57,050 nucleotides of DNA from Acidobacteriaceae bacterium. GTDB lineage: Bacteria > Acidobacteriota > Terriglobia > Terriglobales > Acidobacteriaceae. The DNA lies in NCBI GenBank assembly GCA_027452245.1, contig DAIDGW010000227.1, positions 1-57,050 of the forward strand, in the 5' to 3' direction. The notes under the pieces were generated by a model that was not told where the DNA came from, did no database searches, and saw nothing but the letters and a program-made list of their open reading frames with translations. This document shows, one piece after another, positions 33,256 to 42,656 of this stretch. Both the position numbers and the translations under genes were made by a program. How positions within the stretch are numbered: position 1 is the stretch's first letter; each line of letters begins with the position of its first letter.

Positions 33256-35481
33256 CTAGGGCGCATCCACAACGCAACGGAACCCGATTGTTCCTGCCCG
33301 GTCATGTCCCGGCGACATCAATAAGTATTTCTGATGCTCATCCAGTCGATACGTCTGCGGAAAGTACCAGATTGAGCCGCGTGGCTCGTACGCAGCTCCT
33401 CCGCGTAAAATCGCGGTGCGGGTGTGCTCATCGCGATATTCGTCCGTCCATTGCGAGATATTTCCTTCAAGGTCGAGCACACCAAAGGGGCTTGCGCCCT
33501 CGGGAAATGCCGCCACATCCGAAAGCGGATGCATAGTCGGCCCATGATCCGGCTGCGGCAGCGCTCCCGGATTCCACTTCGCACCCCAAGGATAGATCCG
33601 TCCATCCAGCGATTGTGCAGCGTACTGCCACTCCCACTCGTGCGGAAGGCGCTTCCCTGCCCATGCGGCATAAGCTCGAGCATCCTCTATTGAAACCCAG
33701 GTTACGGGCTTATTTCCCCAGCCTTGAGGATAAAAACCGTCCTTCCACTCCCGCAAAAAATTGTGATCGTCTGCCGGACGATAGTGCGTCGCATCTACAA
33801 ACTTTTTAAACTCGGCATTCGTAACCGGAGTACGGTCCATGTAGAAGCTGTGAATGTGGACTACGTGGCTGTGATACCGCCGCGGCACATCTTCCCACGG
33901 ATACTGCACATCCACTCCGGGATCGTTGCCTCCCTCAATCTCGATGCCACTCACATTGAAATCAAAATCAGCTTCCCGTATTCGGACCATTCCGTCAGGC
34001 GCGGTCGCCGCCGCCTTCGTCAGCGCAATATCGACCAGCATCTGTGGTACGGGCTTCCACTCCCGCGAATAAGAATTGAGTGGACGCCGCGAACGCTCGG
34101 CCATGAACTTCAACAAATCCGCGATATGCGCCTGCGGCGGAGCTTCTGCTGTCGCCAGAACTGCGCCGTATCCCAATCCTTCCAAATCAAAACTCAGCGT
34201 CACCATTCCCTGAGCCGCCACGGGCCGCAATTCGGCCCCATGCCAGAGATCGTAATAATGCATGCCGGCTTGATCAGGCACTTTGAATTGGGCACCCCTG
34301 ACGTCGAACTCATTGCGGTTCACGATGGTCCACAAAGTGCCCTCATGTAACGGAAATCGAGTGGCAAATACCCCGGCCTGGATCATCGGTGCATGCGGTT
34401 CCCAATCTGGACTGCGTAGGTAATCGGCCATTACCCGTTCGATCCGAGTGAAGCGCATTATGGCTTCGGCATCATGAGGTGTGTCGCCGTACCAGAACCC
34501 CCACAGGTTCTCGAGTGTGGCGTACCCTTGACCATTGAAGAATGCGTGCTGCAGGCTATCGGTCTTGTCGCGCGTGAAGCGATCGGTGACGTTGACCATA
34601 TGGCGTGGCTCCATCCATTTGTCTTTACTCACCATGGGAACGAACGGATAAGGCTTACCCTCCCATGTGACCCAATCGTTCCAGCTGATATTCGTCCATG
34701 CCAGCGACTCATCCCGTGGCTGGAATTGCGGCTCAAGTGCAAGAGGATGGCCGATAGCATCCGACTCCTGCCGAAACTGGGGCGGCACGGTCTCAAGCGT
34801 GTCAAAGTTAATACCGTCCGCGCCAACCTGGTTCATCAATTCTGACATCGCCACCGATGCTGGCGCCCCCTCAGGACGCGTTCCTGCGTCCCAGGCAAGA
34901 ATCGGAAAGAACACCTTCACGCCCCGAGAGTGAAACTGTCGTACCAGTTGGCGAACTCCGGCGATGCCTCCCGGCATGTCGCGCAACATATCGAACTGAT
35001 TTCGATCGTCCACTCCCAGATTCGGATACACATGCCAGATCAAGACGGCATCGATGGGGCCGATGCGCTCCTCCGTCTCTGACAAGAATTTGTCGACCGT
35101 ATATTCGCGCTTCTCGGGATCGTACAAACTACGGTCCCAGATGAGTAATTGCACTTGCGAGAATATGTGCTGCGTCCATTCCAATTCCCGGCGGGTATAC
35201 TGCGAACCGTCGTAGCGGAGAAGCGTCGCACGACTGGCGCGCCACTTCTTCAGGCTGTCGAGCCAACTGGCTTGATCAGCCGGCGAATCAGGCCCGGCAA
35301 AGAACACCTCGCTCGGGGGTGGAGTCTCGGTCAGATTCATCACACCGGTATGCGAGACGAGATCGTGTCGCGCCCTCCACTCATCCGCCGATAATGGAGA
35401 TCTTGTTAGAAGAAATGTGATCAGGAAGGCAACCGCGCAGGCTAAGCACAACTTCAACCGACCAGAATCATGAGTAAGCAT
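33256..35481 (-). CDS. Exported protein with N-terminal glycosidase-like barrel and C-terminal SUMF1/FGE-like domain
   Basis: 741 residues. An N-terminal hydrophobic segment (about 9-32) serves as signal or anchor. The middle part (about 60-480) looks like a TIM-barrel hydrolase-like module (IDAVLIWHVYPNLGVDDRN, GVKVFFPILAWDAGTRPEG, GADGINFDTLE); I cannot place it in a GH family. The C-terminal about 200 residues are a formylglycine-generating-enzyme-like (SUMF1) domain: HIHSFYMDRTPVTNAEF, NKPVTWVSIEDARAYAAWAG, KRLPHEWEWQYAAQ, GVLDLEGNISQWTDEY, and a final IGFRCVVD. The paired active-site Cys of true sulfatase-activating enzymes is absent (AILRGGAAYEPRG), so this is a binding or other-function member. 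Its stop converges with the TPR gene. Confidence 0.72.
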   Translation of the reverse strand: MLTHDSGRLKLCLACAVAFLITFLLTRSPLSADEWRARHDLVSHTGVMNLTETPPPSEVFFAGPDSPADQASWLDSLKKWRASRATLLRYDGSQYTRRELEWTQHIFSQVQLLIWDRSLYDPEKREYTVDKFLSETEERIGPIDAVLIWHVYPNLGVDDRNQFDMLRDMPGGIAGVRQLVRQFHSRGVKVFFPILAWDAGTRPEGAPASVAMSELMNQVGADGINFDTLETVPPQFRQESDAIGHPLALEPQFQPRDESLAWTNISWNDWVTWEGKPYPFVPMVSKDKWMEPRHMVNVTDRFTRDKTDSLQHAFFNGQGYATLENLWGFWYGDTPHDAEAIMRFTRIERVMADYLRSPDWEPHAPMIQAGVFATRFPLHEGTLWTIVNRNEFDVRGAQFKVPDQAGMHYYDLWHGAELRPVAAQGMVTLSFDLEGLGYGAVLATAEAPPQAHIADLLKFMAERSRRPLNSYSREWKPVPQMLVDIALTKAAATAPDGMVRIREADFDFNVSGIEIEGGNDPGVDVQYPWEDVPRRYHSHVVHIHSFYMDRTPVTNAEFKKFVDATHYRPADDHNFLREWKDGFYPQGWGNKPVTWVSIEDARAYAAWAGKRLPHEWEWQYAAQSLDGRIYPWGAKWNPGALPQPDHGPTMHPLSDVAAFPEGASPFGVLDLEGNISQWTDEYRDEHTRTAILRGGAAYEPRGSIWYFPQTYRLDEHQKYLLMSPGHDRAGTIGFRCVVDAP

Positions 35482-35541
35482 GGGTAAGGGATGAGACTAC
35501 ACGAAATCCACGGTGGATACAGTGCTGCCGTCGCTAAGTAG

Positions 35542-35577
35542 AAAAAAGAGGCGAACCGCCATCACGGGGTTCGCCTC
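35542..35577 (-). terminator. Rho-independent terminator of the TonB-receptor gene
   Basis: On the minus strand GAGGCGAACC pairs perfectly with GGTTCGCCTC (35577-35548, 10-base loop) and is followed by six T (35547-35542). It starts 24 bases after the receptor stop codon. Confidence 0.92.
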
Positions 35578-35600
35578 GCTCTCGCCCATTCCATTCGCTT

Positions 35601-38600
35601 TTAGAAATCCAGCCGGAGCGCAAACTGAATCACGCGTGGGTTGTTAACCGTACCATAAACACTTCCGAATGTTGAGACGCTGCTCAGGTCTTGCATGCCA
35701 GTGGGACCTCCGGGCAAGAAGAACTGGGCATGATTGAACAGGTTAAAAAACTCTGAACGGAATTGAAGTGTGTACCCCTCATGAACAAGAAAGTTCTTGA
35801 AGATGGACAAATCTGTGTTCACGAAGCGTGGCCCGGAAAGCGGTGCGCGCGACAGGGTTGAGAGTTCGCCCGCAGGAGCATGATCAAATGCACAAGGATT
35901 AAACCACACGGAATTGTTGTGGACCGCAGTTGGTGCAATGCCGCCCTGCGTATCCAGCGCATGGCAAGAGGGATTGGAATTGTTCATGACGACGCCGGCC
36001 TTATATGGGTTCGAGATCTCAATGGGACGATTCAAACTGCTTCCGTTCCATTGGAAGTTCGTGCCGCTCGCATTGGTGCTATCGGTCAAAAACAGCGGGA
36101 ATCCTGAAGTGACTTTTTCAATGACATTCACCTGCCATCCTCCCAGCGCGGCATCGGGAAGGCGGCCCCAATCACTGCCGAACTTCTTGCCCTTACCCAC
36201 GGGTAAGCTGTAAAGCACGCTGGCTGTGAATTGATCGTTCAAATTGAGCTGCGACAGGCCCCAATCCAGTCTCTGCGTCCCGGGCAGTGGCCAATACATT
36301 GCTCCCGGGAACGTTCCGTCGCCATCCGGCATACCACTGTCGAACGTCCGAGACCACGTGTATCCCAGTAGGGCATACAAGCCATGGCGCGTGCTCTTGG
36401 TTTCCGCCTTGATTTGCAACGAGTCGTAGCGAACCCTGCCGTTGTCCGTAACGTTCTGAACATTCGTGAACTGACTCTGGTAAGGAGCTGTGAAGGCCGT
36501 TCCATTCGGGCCGCAACCCAGGGTGTATCCGGGAACGACGCCGCAAGCAGACGGAGAGTTGAGGTTCATGTTCAGCCCGTAATCGAGAATGTGGGTGGCG
36601 CGACTGCCAGCATAACCGGCCGTGAGGACAACGTCTCCGGGCAACTGGCGTTCAATATTCAAATTGAACTGCTGCACCATTCCCTGCTTGAAATTCGAGT
36701 TCTGAGACAAAAGTGAACCCGTAAACGAATCTGGATTGGGAGGTGCGGTGAATGGCTGCAGGTGGGTTGCTCCTGCCGGACCCTGCTGTTGCAGGAAGCC
36801 ATACTTCAACCCGCATGGCAATGCACCCGCGCTTCCCGTGCCTGACATCCAGTTTCCAAATGGGCACGGGTTGCTGGGGAAAAAGCCGAATTGGTCAGTC
36901 TCGGCGTAATAAGGCGGATTCTGCCATAGCCCCTGGGCTCCTTGGCTCCACGCTGAGTCGTGATAAATAGCGTATCCCGCCCGAACCACGGTATTCTGCA
37001 CTCCCATAGGCTTCCAGGCAAGCCCAATCCGTGGCTCGATCGCGGTCTTGTCGAACTGTATCCCCACTGCCGGGCCGCTACGGACGCAATTCGTACAGCC
37101 GTTGAATGGAACATTTCCGGCGATCAGGAACTGCTTCGTCGTCCAGTTGAAGTTAGCCTGGCGGTTCTGTGCCTCCGTCTCCGGAGTCACCAGCGCCCAC
37201 GCGACGCCAAGGTTCAGGGTCAGATTGCTGTTGACCCTCCAATCATCCTGCACAAACGGGCGAAACATCTTCCAACGCCTGCCCGTCGTCGCGCCATAGA
37301 ACGTCTGGTCGTGAATCGCGCCGTAGGGCTGCCCAACCAACAGGTCCGCAGCATTATCCCCGGTGAAACCGCTACCCACCAGGAAATATCCGTCCTGGAA
37401 CCCGTTGGTCATCACATTCATTTGATTGATCCCGATGGCACCGCCAATCCGTATATCGTGATGGCCTCGGATCATGTCGAACGTGTCAGAGAAGGTGTAG
37501 ATGTTCGTGCCGCCGACGAAAGGTGCAAAGCCACGATCTCCCAAGGACCAGTAGGTGCTCATCTGCGTCGAACTCAGTCCGCAGCTCAAGCAGTCTTTTG
37601 TGTCCTGAGTGAGTCCCGGAGGTGCCAGCGGACAATTGCTATTCAGATCCGCTCCCACAATTCCCAGCTTTGCCGACATGCACAAATTAGCGCTGTTGAA
37701 CTCGCCGTAAGATGCAATGTGGTTAAAAATCCGGTTATAGCCCAGGTAGGCCTGGTTAATGTTGTTTGACGAGAATATGTGAGTCTCTGAAACAACCGCG
37801 TTCCGAGCGTGGTTGCTGATGTGCTGATTACTTCCGAATGGGTTCTGTTCCGCCCACGATGGGGAACCACCGGGAACATACGAATTTGCCTGATCGTACG
37901 TGAACCGCGCAAATGCCATATCCTTGCTCGAGAAGTTGTGATCGAGCCGGATATCGGCATTACCTTCTTGCAAGCTTCTTACCGGAACATTCGCGTAATT
38001 GATCCCATTCGTGAAATTGCTATTTGCGGCCGGATACAGTTGAAGCATCGCCAATCCGATGGGGTCAGCCAGCCCGTACCCTGTGGGACCGCCTTTGATA
38101 GGAACTTTGTTGCACGGCGTACCCGCAGTCTGCGCTCCTCCTGCAAGTACCGCCGTCGGCATGCCCGAAGCATCGCACTGAAACGGCGTGCCTGTATACG
38201 GATTGGTCAGATTGCCGGACAGAAACGGATCATTTGTGAAGTCCGCATAGAGCCCATTCGCGCCCCTCATTGCCGCTGTCGGGATGGTTCCCACGAATGG
38301 AATTCCGTGCAGTTGCCGTTTGGCTTCGTAGTTCACGAAGAAAAATGTCTTATCCTTCTGTATCGGGCCGCCCAGCGATCCGCCGAACTGGTTCAGATTG
38401 AACTTCTCCCGGAACGCCGCAAAATAGCTGCGCGCATCCAGCGAAGTGTTCCGGAAATATTCGTAGAGAGAGCCGTGAAACTTGTTCGTGCCCGACTTCG
38501 TCGTCACCAGCACCGTCGGACCCGCACGCGTGCCGTATTCCGCCGAGTAGTTGTAAGTCAGGACCTTGAATTCCTGGATTGAGTCGATCGAAGGAAGGAT

Positions 38601-39254
38601 CGAAATGCCGCCGGAAGTCAACTCATCGTTACTGTTGTTGTCCAGCAGCCAGTCCGTACTCTGTTCGCGCGAGCCGCCCACCGAAAGCGAAAACGTTCCT
38701 CGAGCCGCTACTTCGCTGCTCGCCGCGCTACTGAAAAAGCTATTGGGATTAGTCTGCTGTGTCGTGCCCGGCGTTAAGGTAGCCAACTGGACAAAGTCAC
38801 GCCCATTCAGCGGCAAATCCGCGACCTGCCGATCCGTAATAACCTGGCCCAGTGTCGCGTTACCGGTCTGCACCGCGACTTCCGTCGCGCTTACCTCCAC
38901 GTTTTCGGTCACCGAGGCAGGGACCAGTGTAAAGTCCACTTCCCGTTGCTCATTGACCTGCAGGTTTACGTTCTTCTGCTCAGCCACCTGGAATCCCGAA
39001 GATTCGACCTTGATGCTGTACACCGAAACTGGCAGAAACGGGATGGTGTAGTGTCCTGAACTATCCGTGGTTGCCTGTCGGGAGGTGCCCGTGGCTTCTG
39101 AAGTGATGGTAACGGTGGCCCCGGGAATCACTGATCCCGTCTTGTCGCTTACGGTGCCGGTAAAGGTGCCGTTAGCTTGTCCAAACAGCAATGGAGAGAG
39201 GCTCAAAGCAAAAAAGCACACTACCAAAACGCGAAAAACGCATCTTGTCAGCAT
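35601..39254 (-). CDS. Oar-type TonB-dependent receptor with N-terminal carboxypeptidase-regulatory domain
   Basis: 1217 residues. A Sec signal (1-26, ending LLFGQA) is followed by a carboxypeptidase-regulatory domain (about 28-112: FTGTVSDKTGSVIPGATVTI, GHYTIPFLPVSVYSIKV). Next come the plug (about 120-240: LPLNGRDFVQLATLTPG) and a 22-strand-type barrel ending in an aromatic residue (VIQFALRLDF). These receptors are a hallmark expanded family of Acidobacteriota and import oligomers or conjugates across the outer membrane using TonB energy. The substrate cannot be read from sequence. Neighbours (nucleoside hydrolase, sugar permease, ribokinase) suggest nucleosides or ribose-containing material. 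A strong terminator follows the gene. No SusD-like partner is present. Confidence 0.92.
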   Translation of the reverse strand: MLTRCVFRVLVVCFFALSLSPLLFGQANGTFTGTVSDKTGSVIPGATVTITSEATGTSRQATTDSSGHYTIPFLPVSVYSIKVESSGFQVAEQKNVNLQVNEQREVDFTLVPASVTENVEVSATEVAVQTGNATLGQVITDRQVADLPLNGRDFVQLATLTPGTTQQTNPNSFFSSAASSEVAARGTFSLSVGGSREQSTDWLLDNNSNDELTSGGISILPSIDSIQEFKVLTYNYSAEYGTRAGPTVLVTTKSGTNKFHGSLYEYFRNTSLDARSYFAAFREKFNLNQFGGSLGGPIQKDKTFFFVNYEAKRQLHGIPFVGTIPTAAMRGANGLYADFTNDPFLSGNLTNPYTGTPFQCDASGMPTAVLAGGAQTAGTPCNKVPIKGGPTGYGLADPIGLAMLQLYPAANSNFTNGINYANVPVRSLQEGNADIRLDHNFSSKDMAFARFTYDQANSYVPGGSPSWAEQNPFGSNQHISNHARNAVVSETHIFSSNNINQAYLGYNRIFNHIASYGEFNSANLCMSAKLGIVGADLNSNCPLAPPGLTQDTKDCLSCGLSSTQMSTYWSLGDRGFAPFVGGTNIYTFSDTFDMIRGHHDIRIGGAIGINQMNVMTNGFQDGYFLVGSGFTGDNAADLLVGQPYGAIHDQTFYGATTGRRWKMFRPFVQDDWRVNSNLTLNLGVAWALVTPETEAQNRQANFNWTTKQFLIAGNVPFNGCTNCVRSGPAVGIQFDKTAIEPRIGLAWKPMGVQNTVVRAGYAIYHDSAWSQGAQGLWQNPPYYAETDQFGFFPSNPCPFGNWMSGTGSAGALPCGLKYGFLQQQGPAGATHLQPFTAPPNPDSFTGSLLSQNSNFKQGMVQQFNLNIERQLPGDVVLTAGYAGSRATHILDYGLNMNLNSPSACGVVPGYTLGCGPNGTAFTAPYQSQFTNVQNVTDNGRVRYDSLQIKAETKSTRHGLYALLGYTWSRTFDSGMPDGDGTFPGAMYWPLPGTQRLDWGLSQLNLNDQFTASVLYSLPVGKGKKFGSDWGRLPDAALGGWQVNVIEKVTSGFPLFLTDSTNASGTNFQWNGSSLNRPIEISNPYKAGVVMNNSNPSCHALDTQGGIAPTAVHNNSVWFNPCAFDHAPAGELSTLSRAPLSGPRFVNTDLSIFKNFLVHEGYTLQFRSEFFNLFNHAQFFLPGGPTGMQDLSSVSTFGSVYGTVNNPRVIQFALRLDF

Positions 39255-39481
39255 TCATACCCCGCATGTAGCCGCCTGCGCGCGGCGATTGACACTCGTC
39301 CACGACGTAAAGACCAAAAAAATCAGAGTGTTCCCAAGTGTGGCTGACATGAGAATGCAACCGCCTGTTGAAAGTCAAGAAGTTTATGGAAATCAGTCAA
39401 CAGCGTGCATCAGACTTGTGCGATACAGACAGAGTTCTCGACGAGATTGCAGACAGGACCTAATCACCGCCTCTGCTGATC

Positions 39482-40477
39482 TCATCCGTTCGCTCGCGCA
39501 ACCAGCGCGATAGCAAGACAGTAGAACCCGAACATGAGGACCAGATAGGCCCATGCCTTCCCCGGCGCACCCTTGAATTCTTTCCAGGCCAGCACACCCC
39601 ACAAAGCAGCTACCATCGGAGCTGACTGTCCAATCGCGTATGAAATCGCTACTCCCGTGAAGTTCGCTGCAACCAGGTTGAACACCATGCCCACACCCCA
39701 GATGAATCCACCCAGCAGTCCCAGCATGTGGCCCGAAGCAGGCCCGCGGAAAAACTGCGCGAAGCTGACCGGCTTCCCCACCAAAGGCCGCCGCATGAAA
39801 TAGATATTCCAGACAAAACACGAGAGCAATGCACCAAGTGTGAGGAAGATTGCCGCGGCATAGGGCCCAAGCGTCCCCACCATTTTTCCGTCCACTTCAT
39901 GGGGCATGGCACGGGTCATAAATGGAGCCCACAGCCCCATCAGGACACCCGAAACGATGCACGTAACGATGCTCTTCCGCGAGACTGTTCGCCCGTCTCC
40001 CGACAAGCTACCATAAGCCTTCCCGTCAAGGATCACGGCCACAACGGCGCACAGCACGCCGCTTCCAAGCAATACAGCATTCCCTTGCGGATGTTGCGCA
40101 TAGCTGCTGATCACGCCCACAACCAAAGCGATGCCGATCGAGACTGGAAACGCTATCGCCAGCCCCGCCATGTCGATGGCGGCCACGAGCAGCAGGTTTG
40201 CCAAATTGAAAATCGCCCCGCCTACCATCGCGAAGATCACGTCATTCGTGCTGGCGGCATGGATGTTGTTCACCAGGCTGGACGCATCATGCCCCGTACT
40301 GCCCATGCTGTGCCCCAGAATCAACGAAACCAGGAAAATACCAACGGCATAGTCCCAATAAAACAACTCGAACCGGTAGTTCTTGACGCCTTTGAACGTA
40401 TTGGCCCAGGACCCCCAGCAGATCGCGCTGGTGATCATCATGATGAGTGCCGTGCTCAGGTTATGTGGAGTGAACAT
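39482..40477 (-). CDS. GRP/DMT-type sugar permease (ribose/rhamnose transporter-like)
   Basis: 331 residues with ten predicted membrane helices; ATG after AAGGAGAAAGA. The first helix ICWGSWANTFKGVKNYRFELFYWDY is typical of the RbsU/GlcU/RhaT-like branch of the drug/metabolite transporter superfamily (up to residue 20 shown in parts: ICWGSWANTF, then YRFELFYWDY). Other blocks include AFPVSIGIALVVGVISSY and the C-terminal PMVAALWGVLAWKEFKGAP. It lies in the inner membrane and probably uses proton symport. It is divergent from ribokinase, so ribose from nucleoside hydrolysis is the best substrate guess. A 227-base gap separates it from the TonB receptor on the same strand. Confidence 0.82.
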   Translation of the reverse strand: MFTPHNLSTALIMMITSAICWGSWANTFKGVKNYRFELFYWDYAVGIFLVSLILGHSMGSTGHDASSLVNNIHAASTNDVIFAMVGGAIFNLANLLLVAAIDMAGLAIAFPVSIGIALVVGVISSYAQHPQGNAVLLGSGVLCAVVAVILDGKAYGSLSGDGRTVSRKSIVTCIVSGVLMGLWAPFMTRAMPHEVDGKMVGTLGPYAAAIFLTLGALLSCFVWNIYFMRRPLVGKPVSFAQFFRGPASGHMLGLLGGFIWGVGMVFNLVAANFTGVAISYAIGQSAPMVAALWGVLAWKEFKGAPGKAWAYLVLMFGFYCLAIALVARANG

Positions 40478-40660
40478 TCTTTCTCCTTCAAATCTCCATC
40501 ACTGGGAATATGCGGCACGCGATAGCACAGACCTGGGACGCTATCCGCGCGGGAACCGCGTAGCCTAGCCTTCGCACCGCCCAGAGTCAAGGAAAACTCT
40601 CATCACACCAAAAACACGCCTCGCTCAGTCGTGATTGCCTCTCCAAGGTATGCCGTCAAT

Positions 40661-40690
40661 TTGACACTCCTTCCGTCGGCTCAATACACT
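40661..40690 (+). promoter_or_regulatory. Probable sigma-70 promoter of ribokinase
   Basis: TTGACA (40661-40666) and TACACT (40685-40690) are separated by 18 bases and lie 52 bases before the ribokinase ATG. Confidence 0.5.
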
Positions 40691-40741
40691 CTGCCTTCGA
40701 ACAATTACGCAGTCGGAACGCCGACTAGCTAACGACGGGCC

Positions 40742-41671
40742 ATGACCAAACGTCCTCGGATCGCAGTGGTGGGTAGCGCCAACGTGGATATGATCACGTT
40801 TGCCGATCAATTTCCGCGCGCGGGAGAAACCATTTTTGGCAACAAATTCGACCTCGGTTTCGGCGGAAAAGGAGCCAATCAGGCCGTCGCTGCACGCCTG
40901 TGCGGAGCCGAAGTGTTTATGGTCGCTCGGGTGGGAGACGATCTGTTCGGTCCCGCCACGATTGCAAACTTCTCCAAGCTGGGAATCGATCCCAGTCATG
41001 TTCGCCAGGTAACTGGCGTTTCCAGTGGAGTGGCCCCGATCTTTGTCGAATCCTCGGGGCAGAACCGCATCATCGTCGTGAAAGGTGCCAATGATGCCCT
41101 GAAGCCCGCCGACGTTGATGAAGCTGCCGAACTGTTGAAGAGCGTCGATTGCATCGTCCTGCAGTTCGAAGTCCCGCTCGAGACTGTCTACTACACGATC
41201 CAGTTTGCGCACAAGAACGGAATCCGCTGCATTCTGAATCCCGCTCCAGCCCAGCAGATTGATCTGGCCGCCCTGACCGGCCTCGATTATTTCGTTCCCA
41301 ACGAAAGCGAAGCAGAAACCATTTCCGGCATGCCGGTCCGCAACGTCGATGATGCCAAGAAGTGCGCCAGCCATTTTCTGGCGAAGGGTATCCGCCGCGT
41401 GATCCTGACGCTGGGATCCAATGGCTCGTTGTTGGCGACGCGAGATGGCATGGAACATCTGCCCGCTTATAGCATGAAGTGCGTGGACAGCACCGGCGCG
41501 GGGGACGCTTTCATCGGCAGTTTCGCCACATTCCTCGGAGAGCAGTTCCCCGAGCAAGAAGCTGCGCGTCGCGCCAATCTCTATGCCGGACTCTCCACCA
41601 CGGGCGTCGGGACCCAAAAATCTTTTTACGATCGCGACCGCTTCGATCGCGAATGGGCCTCGCGGCAGTAA
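40742..41671 (+). CDS. rbsK: Ribokinase
   Basis: 309 residues, PfkB family. The N-terminal signature is GSANVDMITFADQFPRAGET, followed by FGGKGANQAVAARLCGAEV. The ATP/anion-hole motif DSTGAGDAFIGSFATFL holds the catalytic Asp (GAGD) near residue 250. Length is normal. It phosphorylates D-ribose to ribose 5-phosphate in the cytoplasm, feeding the pentose phosphate pathway. It is divergent from the GRP-type sugar permease, and a TTGACA/TACACT promoter lies in the shared 264-base region. The glutaminyl cyclase gene follows after 46 bases and may be co-transcribed. Confidence 0.95.
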   Translation: MTKRPRIAVVGSANVDMITFADQFPRAGETIFGNKFDLGFGGKGANQAVAARLCGAEVFMVARVGDDLFGPATIANFSKLGIDPSHVRQVTGVSSGVAPIFVESSGQNRIIVVKGANDALKPADVDEAAELLKSVDCIVLQFEVPLETVYYTIQFAHKNGIRCILNPAPAQQIDLAALTGLDYFVPNESEAETISGMPVRNVDDAKKCASHFLAKGIRRVILTLGSNGSLLATRDGMEHLPAYSMKCVDSTGAGDAFIGSFATFLGEQFPEQEAARRANLYAGLSTTGVGTQKSFYDRDRFDREWASRQ

Positions 41672-41717
41672 CTTACAATACACCAGTTCCTTCGGCTTCA
41701 TCTGATAGCTTGATCAG

Positions 41718-42584
41718 GTGAATGTTTTCTTTCACAATTCGGCAATCCCGAGAGCGAAAAAGAAGTCGTTAGAGCCAGAGGATCAATCAAAACGCTTCCT
41801 GGCCACTCTTCTGTGCCTCGTAACCACTCTCCTCTTGCCGCTTCTTCCAGTCGAAGCCAGAGCTCAGTCCAGTATTGATGCGCCGGAACAAGGCTATGAA
41901 GTCGTTCATGTCTACCCTCACGATCCCAATGCTTTCACCCAGGGACTGATTTACGTTGATGGACGTCTATTCGAAAGCACCGGCCGCTACGGCAAATCAT
42001 CCCTGCGGATGGATGATCTGGAGACCGGCCGCGTCCTTCAACACTACGATCTTCCTGCAAAATACTTCGGCGAGGGCCTAACCGACTGGGGCACAGAGTT
42101 GGTTCAGTTAACCTGGAAACATGAGATCGGTTTCGTCTACGACCGCTTCAGCTTCTCCAGCAAGAGGACCTTTCACTACACAGGAGAAGGCTGGGGATTG
42201 ACCCATGACGGCAAGCACCTGATCATGAGTGACGGAAGCGAGTACCTTCGTTTCCTCGATCCAAACTCCTTTCACGAACTTCGCCGCCTTCGGGTTGTCG
42301 ACAATTCCGGGCACCCCATCAAGAATCTGAACGAGTTGGAATACATTAGAGGCGAGGTTTATGCCAATGTCTGGGAGACTGATGCGATCGTTCGTGTCTC
42401 ACCCACAACGGGCAAAGTCCTGAGTTGGATTGACCTTGCCGGCATCATTGACAAGAGCGAACTCACCGATCCCGATGCCGTGCTGAATGGCATCGCTTAC
42501 GATGCAACCGGAAGCAGGATCTTTGTCACCGGAAAGCTATGGCCGAAGCTGTTCCAGATTCGGGTCGTTCCAAAATCCAGATAA
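41718..42584 (+). CDS. Glutaminyl-peptide cyclotransferase (bacterial type)
   Basis: 288 residues from a GTG start. A long, basic N-terminal extension precedes a hydrophobic signal segment (about 27-48, ATLLCLVTTLLLPLLPV) ending at ARAQS, so it is exported. The five-bladed beta-propeller shows repeats such as FTQGLIYVDGRLFESTGRYGKS (read as FTQGLIYVDG and FESTGRYGKS), YFGEGLTDWG, TGEGWGLTHDG, LNELEYIRGEVYANVW and LNGIAYDATG with the conserved Glu/Trp/Asp active-site pattern. It converts N-terminal Gln to pyroglutamate, protecting exported proteins. It follows ribokinase on the same strand, but no functional link is evident. Confidence 0.92.
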   Translation: MNVFFHNSAIPRAKKKSLEPEDQSKRFLATLLCLVTTLLLPLLPVEARAQSSIDAPEQGYEVVHVYPHDPNAFTQGLIYVDGRLFESTGRYGKSSLRMDDLETGRVLQHYDLPAKYFGEGLTDWGTELVQLTWKHEIGFVYDRFSFSSKRTFHYTGEGWGLTHDGKHLIMSDGSEYLRFLDPNSFHELRRLRVVDNSGHPIKNLNELEYIRGEVYANVWETDAIVRVSPTTGKVLSWIDLAGIIDKSELTDPDAVLNGIAYDATGSRIFVTGKLWPKLFQIRVVPKSR

Positions 42585-42656
42585 ATCCGTGTGCCACTTA
42601 ACGAAATTTCTTGCAACCACCGTGCCTCTGCGGTCCTCTGAAGTACAGGACTTGCC

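Noticed and set aside
33256..33900. Active formylglycine-generating enzyme
   Set aside because: The catalytic cysteine pair is missing and no sulfatase gene lies nearby.
40625..41701. 358-residue minus-strand frame
   Set aside because: It is the antisense shadow of ribokinase, which has all its catalytic motifs.
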